Positions 38,563 to 48,659 of a stretch of DNA of 64,000 bases are shown here, in pieces; position 1 is the stretch's first letter, and each line of letters begins with the position of its first letter. Below the pieces are notes generated by a model. It worked only from the letters and a program-made list of their open reading frames with translations. It did not search any database and was not told the DNA's origin. The position numbers and the translations under genes were made by a program. This DNA is from Marinomonas algarum (GTDB lineage: Bacteria > Pseudomonadota > Gammaproteobacteria > Pseudomonadales > Marinomonadaceae). Location of the stretch: assembly GCF_020532605.1 (NCBI RefSeq), contig NZ_JAJATW010000013.1, forward strand, positions 1-64,000. Direction: 5' to 3'.

Positions 38563-38658
38563 CTAAAATCCTTAAAGTAAATCGATTTATGTGGATGGTA
38601 TTTGTACATTAACACAAGCTAAGTTCAACACAGGGATCATTAGATTCTTTTTATCTGC

Positions 38659-38976
38659 TTATTCTTCCCATACCCAACGCAGCGGCTCACCAAAATCATC
38701 GTAAACGACTTTTTTCTTAGGCTTTTTAGGTTTTGCTGTTTGAACAGCGGTTTTACTATGTTTACGTTGATGGATGGCGGCAACCACATGGTTCAGCGGT
38801 GTTCTGTCTTGTTTAGGCTCACTAAAGCCCACATGACTCGTGTTATACTTGCCGTCAATTAAACCGGATTCTCCCATGTCGACTTGCTGGATCGAGCCAT
38901 TTTTTTTGATAAATTGATCTACCAAAGATTCTAGCTCTTTTCGAGTCTCTCTCTTTGTTGTTTTAGGTTTTATCAT
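38659..38976 (-). CDS. Small basic conserved protein, unknown function
   Basis: A 105-residue protein with an N-terminal basic helix (KPKTTKRETRKELESLVDQFI), then KKNGSIQQVDMGESG, a Lys-rich middle (AKPKKPKKKVVYDDFG) and a Trp/Glu end. The FIKKNGSIQQV stretch recalls the GGK(V/I)xxI element of small transcription-associated proteins such as SutA, but the match is too short to name it. The ATG at 38976 is used; the longer frame begins with TTG. Charge and composition suggest nucleic-acid contact, which is inference. Confidence 0.65.
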   Translation of the reverse strand: MIKPKTTKRETRKELESLVDQFIKKNGSIQQVDMGESGLIDGKYNTSHVGFSEPKQDRTPLNHVVAAIHQRKHSKTAVQTAKPKKPKKKVVYDDFGEPLRWVWEE

Positions 38977-39066
38977 AATGTTAAATGCGAACAAGATTTT
39001 ATTGTTAGTTGATGGTGGGTTAAAAAATAACCATTAATCATTCATAGTAAACGCAAGAGGTGGCTG

Positions 39067-40095
39067 GTGTCTATTCGCAACTTAATAGTACATGAGGTTC
39101 AAAAACAAGAAGGCGAGCGTAAAGCCATTTTAATTGCACGCCCTAATGAAAACCCTGTTGATGATCAGGCTGAGACGCTGTCGGCACAGGTAACGAATTT
39201 ATTTAACCGCTCTGGTATGAGCACAGGGCGTTTTGCTAATCCTCAGGGCAGTCAAGAAGGGGCACAGCTTCCTGTGCTTTTAACGAAATACTTTGACAAC
39301 GATCACTTTACCGATTTTGCACAATTTTCCAAAGAATGCGCTGCGAACTATTTAACGTATTTAGAGGGAGTTGAAGAAGCGGCTGGTGGCCTTCTTTGGT
39401 TCAACCATTATGAACTTCACGGTACGCATTTTTTATACATCGTGATGTTGAAGCGCAAAGAAGGTATAGGCCTTGGTGCGGATTTAAGTTTGTCGCAGAT
39501 AAAACAAATCGAGATGGAAAAGTTGCATATGTCACTGCGGATCAACTTGTCAGCATGGCAAAGTGGTGACGAAGGACGATATATTGCTTTTCGATTTGGT
39601 CGTGCGCCCAAGATTGAAAGCGACTATTTCACTCAATTTATTGGCTGTGACGAACCCAAAGTGGCGGCGAAGGAAACGCGTAAGTTAGTGGATCTAACAA
39701 CCGCTTTCTGTCAGTCTGAAGCGATACCCGTGAAGCAGGCAAATGAGTTTAAGAAGGTGGTGTCTGAGCAATGCCAAGCGAAAGCGGAAGAGCGAGAGCC
39801 GCTTGCCATAAAAGACATTGCAGATCACGTTGCGTCTAGCTTTTCGGTTGAACAGGCTAATAAATTTCTAGAGATCGCAGACTCTGATCACTTTAAAATG
39901 GAAAAAGAAATCTTTGTTGAAAAAGCTGCATTAAAAAAGCTGACTCGACTGTCTGGCAGCTCCCGTGCTTTAACTATGAGCTTTGACAGCGATTTGTTAG
40001 GTGAGTCGATAGCGTTCGATCCAGATACCGGCACCTTGCTCATTAAAGAAATACCAAAAAGCTTATTGAAGCAACTTCAGTCTTTGTCTAAGTAA
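39067..40095 (+). CDS. yejK: Nucleoid-associated protein NdpA/YejK
   Basis: A 342-residue member of the NdpA/YejK family, found on the nucleoid in E. coli, role unclear. Seen: VHEVQKQEGE at the N-terminus, LPVLLTKYFDNDHFTDFAQFS, a central GLLWFNHYELHGTHFLYIVML and YIAFRFGRAP. It starts with GTG after an AGAGG at good spacing. The gene runs alone; the next gene begins 71 bases downstream. Confidence 0.9.
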   Translation: MSIRNLIVHEVQKQEGERKAILIARPNENPVDDQAETLSAQVTNLFNRSGMSTGRFANPQGSQEGAQLPVLLTKYFDNDHFTDFAQFSKECAANYLTYLEGVEEAAGGLLWFNHYELHGTHFLYIVMLKRKEGIGLGADLSLSQIKQIEMEKLHMSLRINLSAWQSGDEGRYIAFRFGRAPKIESDYFTQFIGCDEPKVAAKETRKLVDLTTAFCQSEAIPVKQANEFKKVVSEQCQAKAEEREPLAIKDIADHVASSFSVEQANKFLEIADSDHFKMEKEIFVEKAALKKLTRLSGSSRALTMSFDSDLLGESIAFDPDTGTLLIKEIPKSLLKQLQSLSK

Positions 40096-40166
40096 TAGGC
40101 ACTGGTTTAAGGTTTTAAAGCGTTTGTTTTACTCATTTTGGCCAGCTAGCCTATTAAGGAGAGGAT

Positions 40167-40649
40167 TTGTACCAGTCAATAGAGACTTTTTCAAAGCGTT
40201 GGATATTTAAACGGGAAGATCCCAAGGTTGACGCTGAGGACTTTGCTCAGATACATCTGTTAACCGAGTCTGCTGCCGAGCAAATTTGGCGTGACTATAT
40301 AAGCGTTGATCAGCTGCACCCAGATCACTTCACAATCCAAGATTGGCCTAAAAAAGAGGCTGCTCAGGTGATAGAAGGGAAATTATCGTGGGAAAAAGCG
40401 TGGGACAGTAGCGAAAGTAACTTGCCTGATGGCTTTTTAGCGCATTTTGAGACGTGGGGCGACGATACTAAGGTGTATTTTTGCTGTCATAGCGGGCTGG
40501 TGTTTGAGGTCACTTGGGGAGTGTTTAAGCGAACCTGGAAGGCGTTTTTGTTTTTAGATAATGGCCCGGTTTTAGTGGGTAGAAAGAAGAAGCAAGCGGC
40601 TCAATTTCATTCAAGTGGTTGGGCAAATTTGCTATATAGAGTGTTTTAG
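40167..40649 (+). CDS. DUF2947-like conserved protein
   Basis: A 160-residue soluble protein with several Trp residues (IWRDYISV, WEKAWDSSE, HFETWGDD, WGVFKRTWKAFLFLDNGP) resembling DUF2947 proteins of marine gammaproteobacteria. No catalytic motif is visible and the role is unknown. The start is TTG at 40167, behind AAGGAGAGG with correct spacing; no ATG fits. It may be co-expressed with yejK. Confidence 0.75.
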   Translation: MYQSIETFSKRWIFKREDPKVDAEDFAQIHLLTESAAEQIWRDYISVDQLHPDHFTIQDWPKKEAAQVIEGKLSWEKAWDSSESNLPDGFLAHFETWGDDTKVYFCCHSGLVFEVTWGVFKRTWKAFLFLDNGPVLVGRKKKQAAQFHSSGWANLLYRVF

Positions 40650-40948
40650 TCTAATGACATCTATTTTAGATGACGAATTTAATGCATTCAGAATACGAAG
40701 TAAGTGGTGTTCGTGCTGTTCTTTATAAATTGAATGTCGTGTAAAAGAGGGTGTTTTAAGAGGGCTTTGCTGGCTGAGAAATGTGTTGTTTTGTTAGCAA
40801 AGTCCACTATTTTGTCGTCTTTATAGGGATAAGTTTACAGAAAATATGCAAATACAAAGGAATGCAAACATTCCAAGCTGTTGCTTCTGTTCGTTTTTCT
40901 CAAGTCGCGATAAGGTGTGAGATATTATTTTTCCATTATGAGTTTTCT
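40650..40948 (+). other. Non-coding stretch before the DUF1499 gene
   Basis: About 300 bases, AT-rich. The downstream frame stays open upstream to 40781 but lacks a ribosome-binding site and family similarity there. Nothing else was recognised. Confidence 0.5.
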
Positions 40949-41713
40949 ATGAGTCGTTATATCTCTCCGGTTTTATACATCTTGCTTATGTTGGTTGGGT
41001 GTATGGCGTTCATTTCTATTGCCGGTGTGCGAGTTGGGCTTTTTGAACCTTCCACAGGTTTTTCTTTACTGCGTAAAAGTGTTTTTGCTTCTCTATTTTT
41101 GTCTGTGTTGGCAGCGATCTCCCTACGAATGTGTTTTAAGGAAGAAAATCCAGCGTATAAACGATTCTTTTCTTTAGTGCTTATTGTGTCGGTTGTTTAC
41201 AGTTTAATGTGGATAGGCTTTTATGTTCAGCGTATTAATCTGCCAAGCATCAGCGATATCACAACGGATACTAAGCAACCTCCCGCGTACTTAAATGTCA
41301 ATTTTATTCGAAAATCTCAGGAAAATGACCTTTACTACAATCCTGAATGGGCACCTATTCAAAAAGCGCATTACCCTAACGTTAAGCCGCTGTTTTCTAC
41401 CAAGGAAAAATCTGAGGTCTATCAGTTTGCTGAGAAACTCGTTCAAGACCGAGGCTGGGAAATCGTTGCTCGATATTCGGCGGCAGGTATTATTGAAGCG
41501 ACCGCTCGTACACCCATTTTTGGTTTTCGTGATGATGTTGTTATTCGTTTGATTAATGTTGATGGTGACCGTGTCAAAGTGGATATGCGCTCATGTTCAA
41601 GAGTAGGGCGTGGCGATTTTGGGGTGAATGCACAGCGTATAGAGTCTTTTATGGGAGACTTGTCGGCTGCACTTACACGTTCAGAAATGCCTAATATTAC
41701 TTCTGTTCGTTAG
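40949..41713 (+). CDS. DUF1499 membrane protein
   Basis: A 254-residue protein with three predicted transmembrane helices in the first 110 residues (ISPVLYILLMLVGCMAF, VFASLFLSVLAAISL, FFSLVLIVSVVYSLMWIGF) and a C-terminal DUF1499 domain with YQFAEKLVQDRGWEIV, IEATARTPIFGFRDDVVIRL and MRSCSRVGRGDFGVNAQRIE. The domain is common in proteobacteria and plants and has no firm function. The ATG at 40949 fits the first helix. The last 17 bases overlap the 3' end of the convergent radD gene. Confidence 0.85.
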   Translation: MSRYISPVLYILLMLVGCMAFISIAGVRVGLFEPSTGFSLLRKSVFASLFLSVLAAISLRMCFKEENPAYKRFFSLVLIVSVVYSLMWIGFYVQRINLPSISDITTDTKQPPAYLNVNFIRKSQENDLYYNPEWAPIQKAHYPNVKPLFSTKEKSEVYQFAEKLVQDRGWEIVARYSAAGIIEATARTPIFGFRDDVVIRLINVDGDRVKVDMRSCSRVGRGDFGVNAQRIESFMGDLSAALTRSEMPNITSVR

Positions 41714-43457
41714 CCTTTCGAAAAGGGCCTTCATAGTCAAACAAACGTTCCGTCACCTGCCAGTGTTGTTTTTGCTTCTTTGCAATAACAAAATCTGGGG
41801 AAGGTAAATAATCCACAAAACGAGTAATGTCTTCTACGCTGTCAAACTCTATCGGTTGGCTTCCATTGGCCAGTCTTTTGCCGAAGTTATGGTTAAAAGA
41901 TTGTCGAGATTTTTTATAGTGAAAGCGAAAAGTTTCGGATAAAGTCAGTCCATCTTCATCATGATAGGTGACTTTGACGGTTTTGTTGGTTGCGTCAATG
42001 TGTGTTGCTATGCCAGAACAACGTAGAACCTTGTTGTTTTTTAAATTTAGTGCGCTTCTCAATAAATCATCAGGGTCGATCAATTTTTCGGCACATTGTT
42101 GGCACTGTCTAGCCGCAATGTCATTTTCTGCATTGCAATGCGGGCATCGTTTAAAGCGAAAGCGATGTTCACATTGAATTTGCTCACCCTCTTCTGTGTC
42201 AACCAGTCCATGGCAGCGCCGCCCAAAGTGCTCAATGACCTTATTATCACTGTCTTTTCGACCCCAAAACGTATTAGCAAAATCACAAATAGGACAGTGT
42301 ACTTGGACAGCAACCGAGTCTTGTGTAGGGCGCTTTTCTCCTATTTCAGGTTGAAATATATTGTAGCCATTATTGGTGTAATCCAAAATTAAGCAGTCTT
42401 TTTTTCCTGGGCTAAGGCGTAACCCACGACCGACAATTTGTTGAAACAAGCTGATGGACTGGGTTGGACGCAATATGGCGATAACGTCTACATGGGGGGC
42501 GTCAAAGCCGGTTGTGAGTACGGATACATTGACTAAAAACTTAAGGTGCTTGGCCTTAAACGCAAGGATCAGTTTGTCGCGTTGTGGCAGAGAGGTGTTG
42601 CCGGTTATCAATGCCGTTTGTTCAGCCGGTAAATAGCCGACAATTTCTTCTGCATGATCGATTGATGCCGCAAAGATCATCACTCCCTGACGATGTTCAC
42701 TGAGTTGCAGAATTTGCTCAGTGACGGCTTTGGTGACTCTTGGGTGTTTGTGAATCAGTTCATTTAATGCAATGTCGTCGGTGTCTTGTTCGCCATCTAG
42801 GCTCTCTGTGAGCAAGCTAAAATCGTAGTGAGCAATGGCGGCATCATAGTGAATGGGCGGTGTTAAATAGCCTTTTTTTACCATGTGCTGTAACGGCAGT
42901 TCAAAAATACAATGTTTGAAAAAACTTTGCTGGCAGGGTCTTGTGTAGCCATGGTGGTGATGTTGATAGATCCATCCAGTACCTAAACGGTAAGGTGTGG
43001 CGGTTAACCCTAAAATTTTTACGCTAGGGTTCAGACGACGAAAGTGCTCAATAGCGCTGTGGTATTGGCCGTTGCTTTCCATTGCAACACGGTGGCATTC
43101 ATCAATAATGATTAAGCTGGCTGGCTTGGTGAAAGCGTCTAAATTTGCTGACAAAGATTGGATACTGGCAAAAACCGTTTTGGCTTGGCTGTTTTTCTCA
43201 TTTAATCCCGCTGAATAAATGCCGGCAGTCGCCCCGGTGGCTAAGAATTTCGCATGATTCTGTTCGACCAGTTCTTTGACATGGGCGAGGCAAAGAACGC
43301 GACCGCGCGCAAGTCGACTCAGTTCTGCAATCACCAAGCTTTTGCCTGCACCAGTAGGAAGAACAATGACCGCAGGGTCATGGCTATGGCGAAAGTGGTT
43401 GAGAGCGGCGTCAACCGCTTGGTGCTGGTAGTCTCTTAACTGGAATGTCTGGTTCAT
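41697..43457 (-). CDS. radD: RadD-like superfamily 2 helicase
   Basis: A DEAD/DEAH-type helicase of the RadD (YejH) family, linked to double-strand-break repair. The 586 residues show a Q-like FQLRDYQHQAVDA start, Walker A LPTGAGKS, box II IIIDECHR, LGLTATPYR, and QIVGRGLRLSPGK in the second RecA domain. A C-terminal zinc region with CPICDFANTF and RCPHCNAENDIAARQCQQC is typical of RadD. The ATG at 43457 begins the conserved part. It is divergent from the 2OG oxygenase gene; its 3' end overlaps DUF1499. Confidence 0.9.
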   Translation of the reverse strand: MNQTFQLRDYQHQAVDAALNHFRHSHDPAVIVLPTGAGKSLVIAELSRLARGRVLCLAHVKELVEQNHAKFLATGATAGIYSAGLNEKNSQAKTVFASIQSLSANLDAFTKPASLIIIDECHRVAMESNGQYHSAIEHFRRLNPSVKILGLTATPYRLGTGWIYQHHHHGYTRPCQQSFFKHCIFELPLQHMVKKGYLTPPIHYDAAIAHYDFSLLTESLDGEQDTDDIALNELIHKHPRVTKAVTEQILQLSEHRQGVMIFAASIDHAEEIVGYLPAEQTALITGNTSLPQRDKLILAFKAKHLKFLVNVSVLTTGFDAPHVDVIAILRPTQSISLFQQIVGRGLRLSPGKKDCLILDYTNNGYNIFQPEIGEKRPTQDSVAVQVHCPICDFANTFWGRKDSDNKVIEHFGRRCHGLVDTEEGEQIQCEHRFRFKRCPHCNAENDIAARQCQQCAEKLIDPDDLLRSALNLKNNKVLRCSGIATHIDATNKTVKVTYHDEDGLTLSETFRFHYKKSRQSFNHNFGKRLANGSQPIEFDSVEDITRFVDYLPSPDFVIAKKQKQHWQVTERLFDYEGPFRKANEQK

Positions 43458-43554
43458 TGTGATGATGATTTCAAATCTTAGTGTGTCAGTGGCTTGGCTA
43501 CAGTATGATGGCGCCTTAGGCGATTTTGCCTTTTTAACGGTGATTAATCCATCC

Positions 43555-44247
43555 ATGTCTACTGATGCTACCTTATCTGGCTTACTTCATATTGAAAACA
43601 CCATTCCCGCGTTTAGTCGCCTTGAACCGTTTGCGAACTTATTGCAAGACTTACAAACCAAAGGGTGGAGTGTTCAAGACGATTTCTTCTCAACCGACTT
43701 TACTCAAGCGCTTGTTAATGAGGTTGAAGGTGTCCGCAGTGTTGACATGCTCCAAGCCGGTGTGGGTCGTAAGCAGGATCATCAAATTGTTTTAGAAGCC
43801 CGTCGAGACTACATTCAATGGATTGACCCTAACACAGTGATTCGCACTGACTTTTTAGCGACCATGGAGGCGTTACGGGTGGCATTGAACAGTCAATTGT
43901 TTTTGGGCTTGTTTGATTATGAGGCGCATTTTGCTCGCTATGAAGAAGGGGCGTTCTATGAAAAGCATTTAGATGCGTTTAAGGGGCAGAGTACACGTAT
44001 TCTTTCCACTATTTTGTATCTCAATGAAGACTGGCAAGACGGTGAAGGGGGAGAGTTGGTGATCTATGATGAAAAGAATCCAAGCATCGAAATCGGACGC
44101 TTTTTTCCAAAAAAAGGTCGTATGGCGGTTTTCCTGAGCGAATGCTTTTACCATGAGGTCATTGTGTCTAGGCGCACGCGTCACAGCATTGCAGGTTGGT
44201 TTAGAGTGAATAATACGACTGGGGCGGTGCTTGATCCAGATCAATAA
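43555..44247 (+). CDS. 2-oxoglutarate/Fe(II)-dependent oxygenase
   Basis: A 230-residue prolyl-4-hydroxylase-like oxygenase. The iron-binding facial triad is visible: HLD in FYEKHLDAF and the later His in FYHEVIVSRRTRHSIAGWFR, with the 2-oxoglutarate Arg in RTRHS. ILYLNEDWQDGEGGELVIYD is the family beta strand region. The substrate is unknown; relatives hydroxylate proteins including ribosomal proteins, and others are PiuC-like. The ATG at 43555 is chosen over 43459, whose extra 32 residues would overlap the radD promoter region and lack similarity. Confidence 0.85.
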   Translation: MSTDATLSGLLHIENTIPAFSRLEPFANLLQDLQTKGWSVQDDFFSTDFTQALVNEVEGVRSVDMLQAGVGRKQDHQIVLEARRDYIQWIDPNTVIRTDFLATMEALRVALNSQLFLGLFDYEAHFARYEEGAFYEKHLDAFKGQSTRILSTILYLNEDWQDGEGGELVIYDEKNPSIEIGRFFPKKGRMAVFLSECFYHEVIVSRRTRHSIAGWFRVNNTTGAVLDPDQ

Positions 44248-44387
44248 ATTGCTGTGTTTTCTGGCTGGTTCACAGCGCGGTTCATTTTTTTAAACCGACG
44301 TTCTCGAAAAAAGCAGGGTTAATCTCTATAATGCGCGCCTAAATTAATTGCTCTGGTTTTACGTTCCAGATCGCATAGGAGAAAAGA

Positions 44388-45383
44388 ATGTCTAAAGTTG
44401 TTGTTTGTGCTTTGTATAAGTTTGTTGAGCTACCGCATTTTGAAGCGCTAAGAGAGCCTTTATTAAACACATTGGAGACCCATGGTATTCGCGGCACCTT
44501 ACTGTTGGCCAGTGAGGGCATTAACGGCACCGTTGCTGGGTCGCGAGAAAGCATTGATGCATTACTCGCTTGGCTGGATCAACAACCTGGTCTTGAGAAT
44601 ATTGGTTACAAAGAGTCTTACGATGAAGATATGCCGTTTTATCGTACTAAGGTGAAGTTGAAAAAAGAGATTGTCACCATGGGCGTTGAGGGGATTGATC
44701 CAAAGCGTTCTGTAGGGACTTATGTCAAACCGCAGGATTGGAATGCGCTGATTTCTGATCCAGATGTCATGCTGGTGGACACACGTAATGACTACGAAGT
44801 GCAAATTGGTACGTTTAAAAATGCGGTTAACCCCAAAACGGATACTTTTCGTCAATTTCCTGGTTATGTAAAAGAAAACATGGATCCTGCGAAGCAGAAA
44901 AAAGTGGCCATGTTTTGCACCGGTGGCATTCGTTGCGAAAAGTCTACGGCGTACATGCTTGAGCAGGGTTTTGATGAGGTGTATCACTTGGAAGGTGGTA
45001 TTTTAAAATACCTCGAAGAAGTGCCAAAAGAAGAGACTATGTGGGAAGGCGAATGCTTTGTTTTTGATAACCGCGTCTCAGTTAATCATGATCTAGAAAA
45101 AGGTGAGTATGACCAGTGCCATGCTTGTCGTATGCCGATCACCGAAGAAGAGAAGCAAAGCGAGCACTATGTTCAAGGTGTGAGCTGTGTGCATTGTATT
45201 GATAAATTTACGGATGAACAGCGTCAGCGCTTTATAGAGCGTGAGCGCCAAGTTCAGCTTGCTCGCTCTCGTGGCGAAGAGCATATTGGCGCAGAAGTGT
45301 CGGATGCTGTCGAAAAACATCGTATGGAAAAAGCACAAGAGAAAGAGCGTCAACGTTTGATCCGCGAAGCAAAAGCCAGCTAA
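44388..45383 (+). CDS. trhO: tRNA uridine(34) hydroxylase TrhO (rhodanese family)
   Basis: TrhO (YceA) uses molecular oxygen to form 5-hydroxyuridine at the wobble position of tRNA. The 331 residues have an N-terminal acylphosphatase-like domain ([14 protein letters not shown]), a rhodanese domain with the active-site loop [15 protein letters not shown], and a C-terminal Cys-containing region ([18 protein letters not shown]) with a charged tail. A TATAAT at 44327-44332 may be its -10 element. AGGAGAAAAG lies before the ATG. A hairpin follows the gene. Confidence 0.95.
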   Translation: MSKVVVCALYKFVELPHFEALREPLLNTLETHGIRGTLLLASEGINGTVAGSRESIDALLAWLDQQPGLENIGYKESYDEDMPFYRTKVKLKKEIVTMGVEGIDPKRSVGTYVKPQDWNALISDPDVMLVDTRNDYEVQIGTFKNAVNPKTDTFRQFPGYVKENMDPAKQKKVAMFCTGGIRCEKSTAYMLEQGFDEVYHLEGGILKYLEEVPKEETMWEGECFVFDNRVSVNHDLEKGEYDQCHACRMPITEEEKQSEHYVQGVSCVHCIDKFTDEQRQRFIERERQVQLARSRGEEHIGAEVSDAVEKHRMEKAQEKERQRLIREAKAS

Positions 45384-45408
45384 TATTTATTTATTTACTT
45401 ATCTATCT

Positions 45409-45442
45409 CCTCAGCGCTGTCTTGTGATTGGGTGCGCTGAGG
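45409..45442 (+). terminator. Hairpin after trhO
   Basis: CCTCAGCGC (45409-45417) pairs perfectly with GCGCTGAGG (45434-45442), loop of 16. The tail AAATTGTTCT has few Ts, so it may be a weak terminator or an RNA-stabilising end. Confidence 0.5.
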
Positions 45443-45603
45443 AAATTGTTCTAAAAGTAAGCAATTGATTCCCATCATAAAAGCCGTTGTAGGTTTTTTA
45501 CAGTTTCGTTCCAATACCGAGTGCTTCATCGCGTCAGAATGGTTTCGAAATGTCTCTTACTGCCGTACAATGAAAAACCGCTTTTCACTAGCCAGTATCC
45601 ATC

Positions 45604-47712
45604 ATGAGTTATCAAGTTTTAGCACGCAAATGGCGCCCACAGACCTTCCTTGAAATGGCTGGGCAAGATCATGTCCTTCAGGCCTTGGTTAATGCCTTAC
45701 GTCAACAGCGTTTGCATCATGCCTATTTGTTCACGGGAACAAGGGGTGTGGGCAAAACGACCATTGCGCGTATTTTTGCTAAATGCTTAAACTGCGAAAC
45801 CAATGGTATTTCGCCAGAACCTTGTGGAACATGCGACAGTTGCCGCGAGATTGCTGAAGGACGATTTGTCGACTTAATTGAAGTGGATGCGGCATCAAGA
45901 ACCAAGGTAGAAGACACGCGAGAGTTATTGGAAAACGTGCAATACGCTCCTACTCGTGGCCGCTTTAAAGTCTATCTAATAGACGAAGTGCACATGCTGT
46001 CTACCCATTCTTTTAATGCGTTATTGAAAACACTGGAAGAGCCGCCGGCCCATGTTAAATTTTTGCTGGCGACGACTGATCCTCAAAAACTTCCTGTTAC
46101 CGTATTATCTCGTTGTTTGCAGTTTAATCTAAAAAATATGTCACCTCAGCGTGTGGTGGACTATTTACAAACTGTATTAAAGACTGAACAGGTCAGTTTT
46201 GACCAACCCGCACTTTGGCAGATAGGTCAAGCCGCTAACGGCAGTATGCGGGACGCGTTGAGTCTCACAGATCAGGCCATTGCGTTTGGCAATGGCACGA
46301 TCTCTGAATCCGGTGTAACGGCCATGCTCGGGTTGGTGAATCAATCGCAAGTGTTGGATCTACTAGAGTCAGTTGTGGCAAAAAACGCAGCAGAAGTTCT
46401 GTCTCGTATAGAATCGCTTGCTGATTATCAGCCTGATTATGCCGCAATTTGTGGCAGCCTATTAGATGTATTGCATCGTGTTGCCATTGAGCAGCAGGTG
46501 CCCGGTGCGTTAGTTGACCAGCTAGGTGATTTGTCACGTATTCAGGCAATGGCAGCGAGCATTCACCCTGAAGAAGTTCAGGTGATGTATCAAAGTTTAT
46601 TAATCGGACGCCGTGATTTGCCTTTGTCGCACTCTGCTCGTGCGGGCTTCGAAATGCTGATGCTTAGATTGATCGCATTTCGTCCCACGCCACCGATGAC
46701 AGTAACCAATCAAGAGGCAGAACCTCGCGTAGAAGCAGAAAAAAAAACGGTTGAGCCAGAGACGACACCCACTCTAACCGCTCCCGTTTCAGTGTCTGCT
46801 CCAGACCCCGAGATAATTCCACCCCCAGTTCCTGCGGCGGAGCCGTCTGTCTCGCCTGTGGCAGAATCGACTCCTATGTCTCAGATCGAGGACGCTGACA
46901 CGCATGATGCAGCTGACGCGCGCGATGCAGCCGACGCGATGGAATCAAAGGCAAGTGAGCGACCTCCTTGGGAAGATGCCCCCATTGAAAGTCGCCAGCC
47001 TGATACCCATATATCAGAGTCTCCTGTTGTCAATGCTTCCCCTTTGGTTGATAACAGTATTGACGAAGCCGACGATGAAGACGTGGACGAAGAGGAGGCT
47101 GAGGAGCAAGCGATTGCTGAGGTGTCGAACCCTTTTAATCCTGCCGCTGACCTTGTTAATGCTCTAGGGTCAACGACAGAGAGTGCTTTATCTGAATCTT
47201 ATCAGGACTCGGAAGAGGTGACTCAGAACCAAAGCGTTATTGAATCTCGCTTATCAAAAGTGCCGGATACCGTGGCTCAGCCTGCACTGGGTATGGCTAT
47301 GCCGAATCTGACGCACTTTAGAGAGTTGACCATGCAGCATTGGTGGCTGGTGGCGCCAAGATTGGGTTTGACAGGGCTAGTACAAAATATAGTGATGAAC
47401 TCCAGCTTGGTGGACGCAAGCGATCAAGGCATTCGTTTACAGGTACCGTTAGAATACGGGCACATGCTGAATCAAACCCGTTATGAGCAAATTCAAAGTG
47501 TGTTGAGCGATTTCTTCGCCGTCGCGGTGCCGTTGATTATTGATACGGTTGAAGATACTAGCGGCGTGACTGCAGAAGAATTTGCCGCAAGCAAGCGAGC
47601 TGAAGCGTTGCAAGTGGCCATACAACATTTAAATTCCCATCCGGTTGTGCAGGCCTTATCGACGACGATGGGCGCACAATTGGTTTATGATACAGTTAAA
47701 GTTAAAGCTTAA
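45604..47712 (+). CDS. dnaX: DNA polymerase III subunits gamma and tau
   Basis: The clamp-loader ATPase that also couples the replicative polymerase to the helicase. The 702-residue tau form has Walker [11 protein letters not shown], zinc-ligand Cys in NCETNG...CGTCDSC, DEVHMLS and the SRC motif LSRCLQFNL in domains I-III, then a long acidic and Pro-rich linker (about 380-560, with repeated DAADA) and the alpha-binding domain V. A nine-A run at codons 379-382 with an immediate -1 stop predicts a shorter gamma form. ybaB and recR follow in the usual order. Confidence 0.97.
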   Translation: MSYQVLARKWRPQTFLEMAGQDHVLQALVNALRQQRLHHAYLFTGTRGVGKTTIARIFAKCLNCETNGISPEPCGTCDSCREIAEGRFVDLIEVDAASRTKVEDTRELLENVQYAPTRGRFKVYLIDEVHMLSTHSFNALLKTLEEPPAHVKFLLATTDPQKLPVTVLSRCLQFNLKNMSPQRVVDYLQTVLKTEQVSFDQPALWQIGQAANGSMRDALSLTDQAIAFGNGTISESGVTAMLGLVNQSQVLDLLESVVAKNAAEVLSRIESLADYQPDYAAICGSLLDVLHRVAIEQQVPGALVDQLGDLSRIQAMAASIHPEEVQVMYQSLLIGRRDLPLSHSARAGFEMLMLRLIAFRPTPPMTVTNQEAEPRVEAEKKTVEPETTPTLTAPVSVSAPDPEIIPPPVPAAEPSVSPVAESTPMSQIEDADTHDAADARDAADAMESKASERPPWEDAPIESRQPDTHISESPVVNASPLVDNSIDEADDEDVDEEEAEEQAIAEVSNPFNPAADLVNALGSTTESALSESYQDSEEVTQNQSVIESRLSKVPDTVAQPALGMAMPNLTHFRELTMQHWWLVAPRLGLTGLVQNIVMNSSLVDASDQGIRLQVPLEYGHMLNQTRYEQIQSVLSDFFAVAVPLIIDTVEDTSGVTAEEFAASKRAEALQVAIQHLNSHPVVQALSTTMGAQLVYDTVKVKA
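46739..46754 (+). other. Predicted dnaX -1 frameshift/slippage site
   Basis: Nine consecutive As (46739-46747) in the frame GAA AAA AAA ACG. A shift to the -1 frame reads AAC GGT TGA, with the stop at 46752-46754, giving a 383-residue product that ends after domain III, the size expected of gamma. E. coli uses A AAA AAG ribosomal frameshifting and Thermus uses a nine-A transcriptional slip for the same purpose. A weak CGGTT/AACCG pairing (46748-46780) lies downstream; no clear Shine-Dalgarno-like stimulator is seen. Confidence 0.7.
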
Positions 47713-47728
47713 TTTGGAGAGTAAAGAT

Positions 47729-48055
47729 ATGTTTAAAGGTGGAATGGGTAACATGATGCGCCAAGCGCAGCAGATGCAGGAAAACGTGCAAAAAGCCCAA
47801 GAAGAAGTTGCGAATATGGAAGTGGAAGGCCAGTCAGGTGCAGGTCTGGTAAAAATTTTGATGACAGGCCGTCATGATGTGAAGCGTGTTTCGATTGACG
47901 ATTCACTGGTAGGCGATGACAAAGAAATGCTCGAAGACTTGGTCGCCGCTGCAATTAACGATGCGGTGCGCAATATCGAAGTAAGCCAAAAAGAAAAAAT
48001 GGCGGAAGCAACGGCAGGTATGTCTTTACCACCTGGCTTTAAAATGCCGTTCTAG
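47729..48055 (+). CDS. ybaB: YbaB/EbfC nucleoid-associated protein
   Basis: A 108-residue DNA-binding protein forming dimers with tweezers-like alpha helices, usually between dnaX and recR, as here. Typical features: the Met/Gly/Gln-rich N-terminus ([16 protein letters not shown]), [22 protein letters not shown] and LPPGFKMPF at the end. GGAGAG lies before the ATG at 47729; the upstream open frame lies within dnaX. Confidence 0.96.
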   Translation: MFKGGMGNMMRQAQQMQENVQKAQEEVANMEVEGQSGAGLVKILMTGRHDVKRVSIDDSLVGDDKEMLEDLVAAAINDAVRNIEVSQKEKMAEATAGMSLPPGFKMPF

Positions 48056-48064
48056 GAGTTAATC

Positions 48065-48658
48065 TTGTTTAGTCCCTTAATTAAAGAGCTAATAGAATCA
48101 TTGCGTTGTTTACCCGGTGTAGGGCCAAGATCTGCTCAAAAAATGGCCTTGTATTTGTTAGAACGCGATTATCAAGGGGCAGACAGATTGGCAAATGCAC
48201 TGCGGGAGGCGCTTGATAAGGTTGGGCGTTGCTCCAGTTGTCGTATTTTGACAGAAGAATCAGAATGCGATATTTGCCAAGACCCTGAACGAGATGCAAC
48301 GCGTTTATGTATTGTGGAAACGCCCGCGGATGTGGTGGCCATTGAATCGGCGGGCACCTTTAAAGGGCGTTACTTTGTGTTATTGGGGCATTTATCACCC
48401 ATTGATGGCATAGGCCCAGAAGAACTGGGTTTAGATCGCCTAGAAGTACTTGTGCAACATAACGCAGTGGAAGAAGCGATTATTGCTACCAACTCCACGG
48501 TAGAGGGCGAGGCGACTTGTCATTATATTGCAGAAAAACTTAAAACATTGAATATCAACGTCAGTCGTATTGCCCACGGTGTCCCTATGGGAGGCGAATT
48601 GGAATACGTTGACGGCAACACTCTGGCGCTGGCGCTTGAGGGACGGAAGACACTCTAG
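48065..48658 (+). CDS. recR: Recombination protein RecR
   Basis: RecR works with RecF and RecO to load RecA at gaps. The 197 residues show the helix-hairpin-helix [17 protein letters not shown], a zinc finger [16 protein letters not shown], and a Toprim domain ([28 protein letters not shown]). It starts with TTG at 48065, behind AGGAG at seven bases. Only one base separates its stop from the rnd start. Confidence 0.97.
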   Translation: MFSPLIKELIESLRCLPGVGPRSAQKMALYLLERDYQGADRLANALREALDKVGRCSSCRILTEESECDICQDPERDATRLCIVETPADVVAIESAGTFKGRYFVLLGHLSPIDGIGPEELGLDRLEVLVQHNAVEEAIIATNSTVEGEATCHYIAEKLKTLNINVSRIAHGVPMGGELEYVDGNTLALALEGRKTL

Positions 48659-48659
48659 T

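Noticed and set aside
45384..45603. Possible 4.5S SRP RNA (ffs) before dnaX
   Set aside because: ffs sits near dnaX in some bacteria, but the conserved GGTCAGGTCCGGAAGGAAGCAGCC-like core is not present here.
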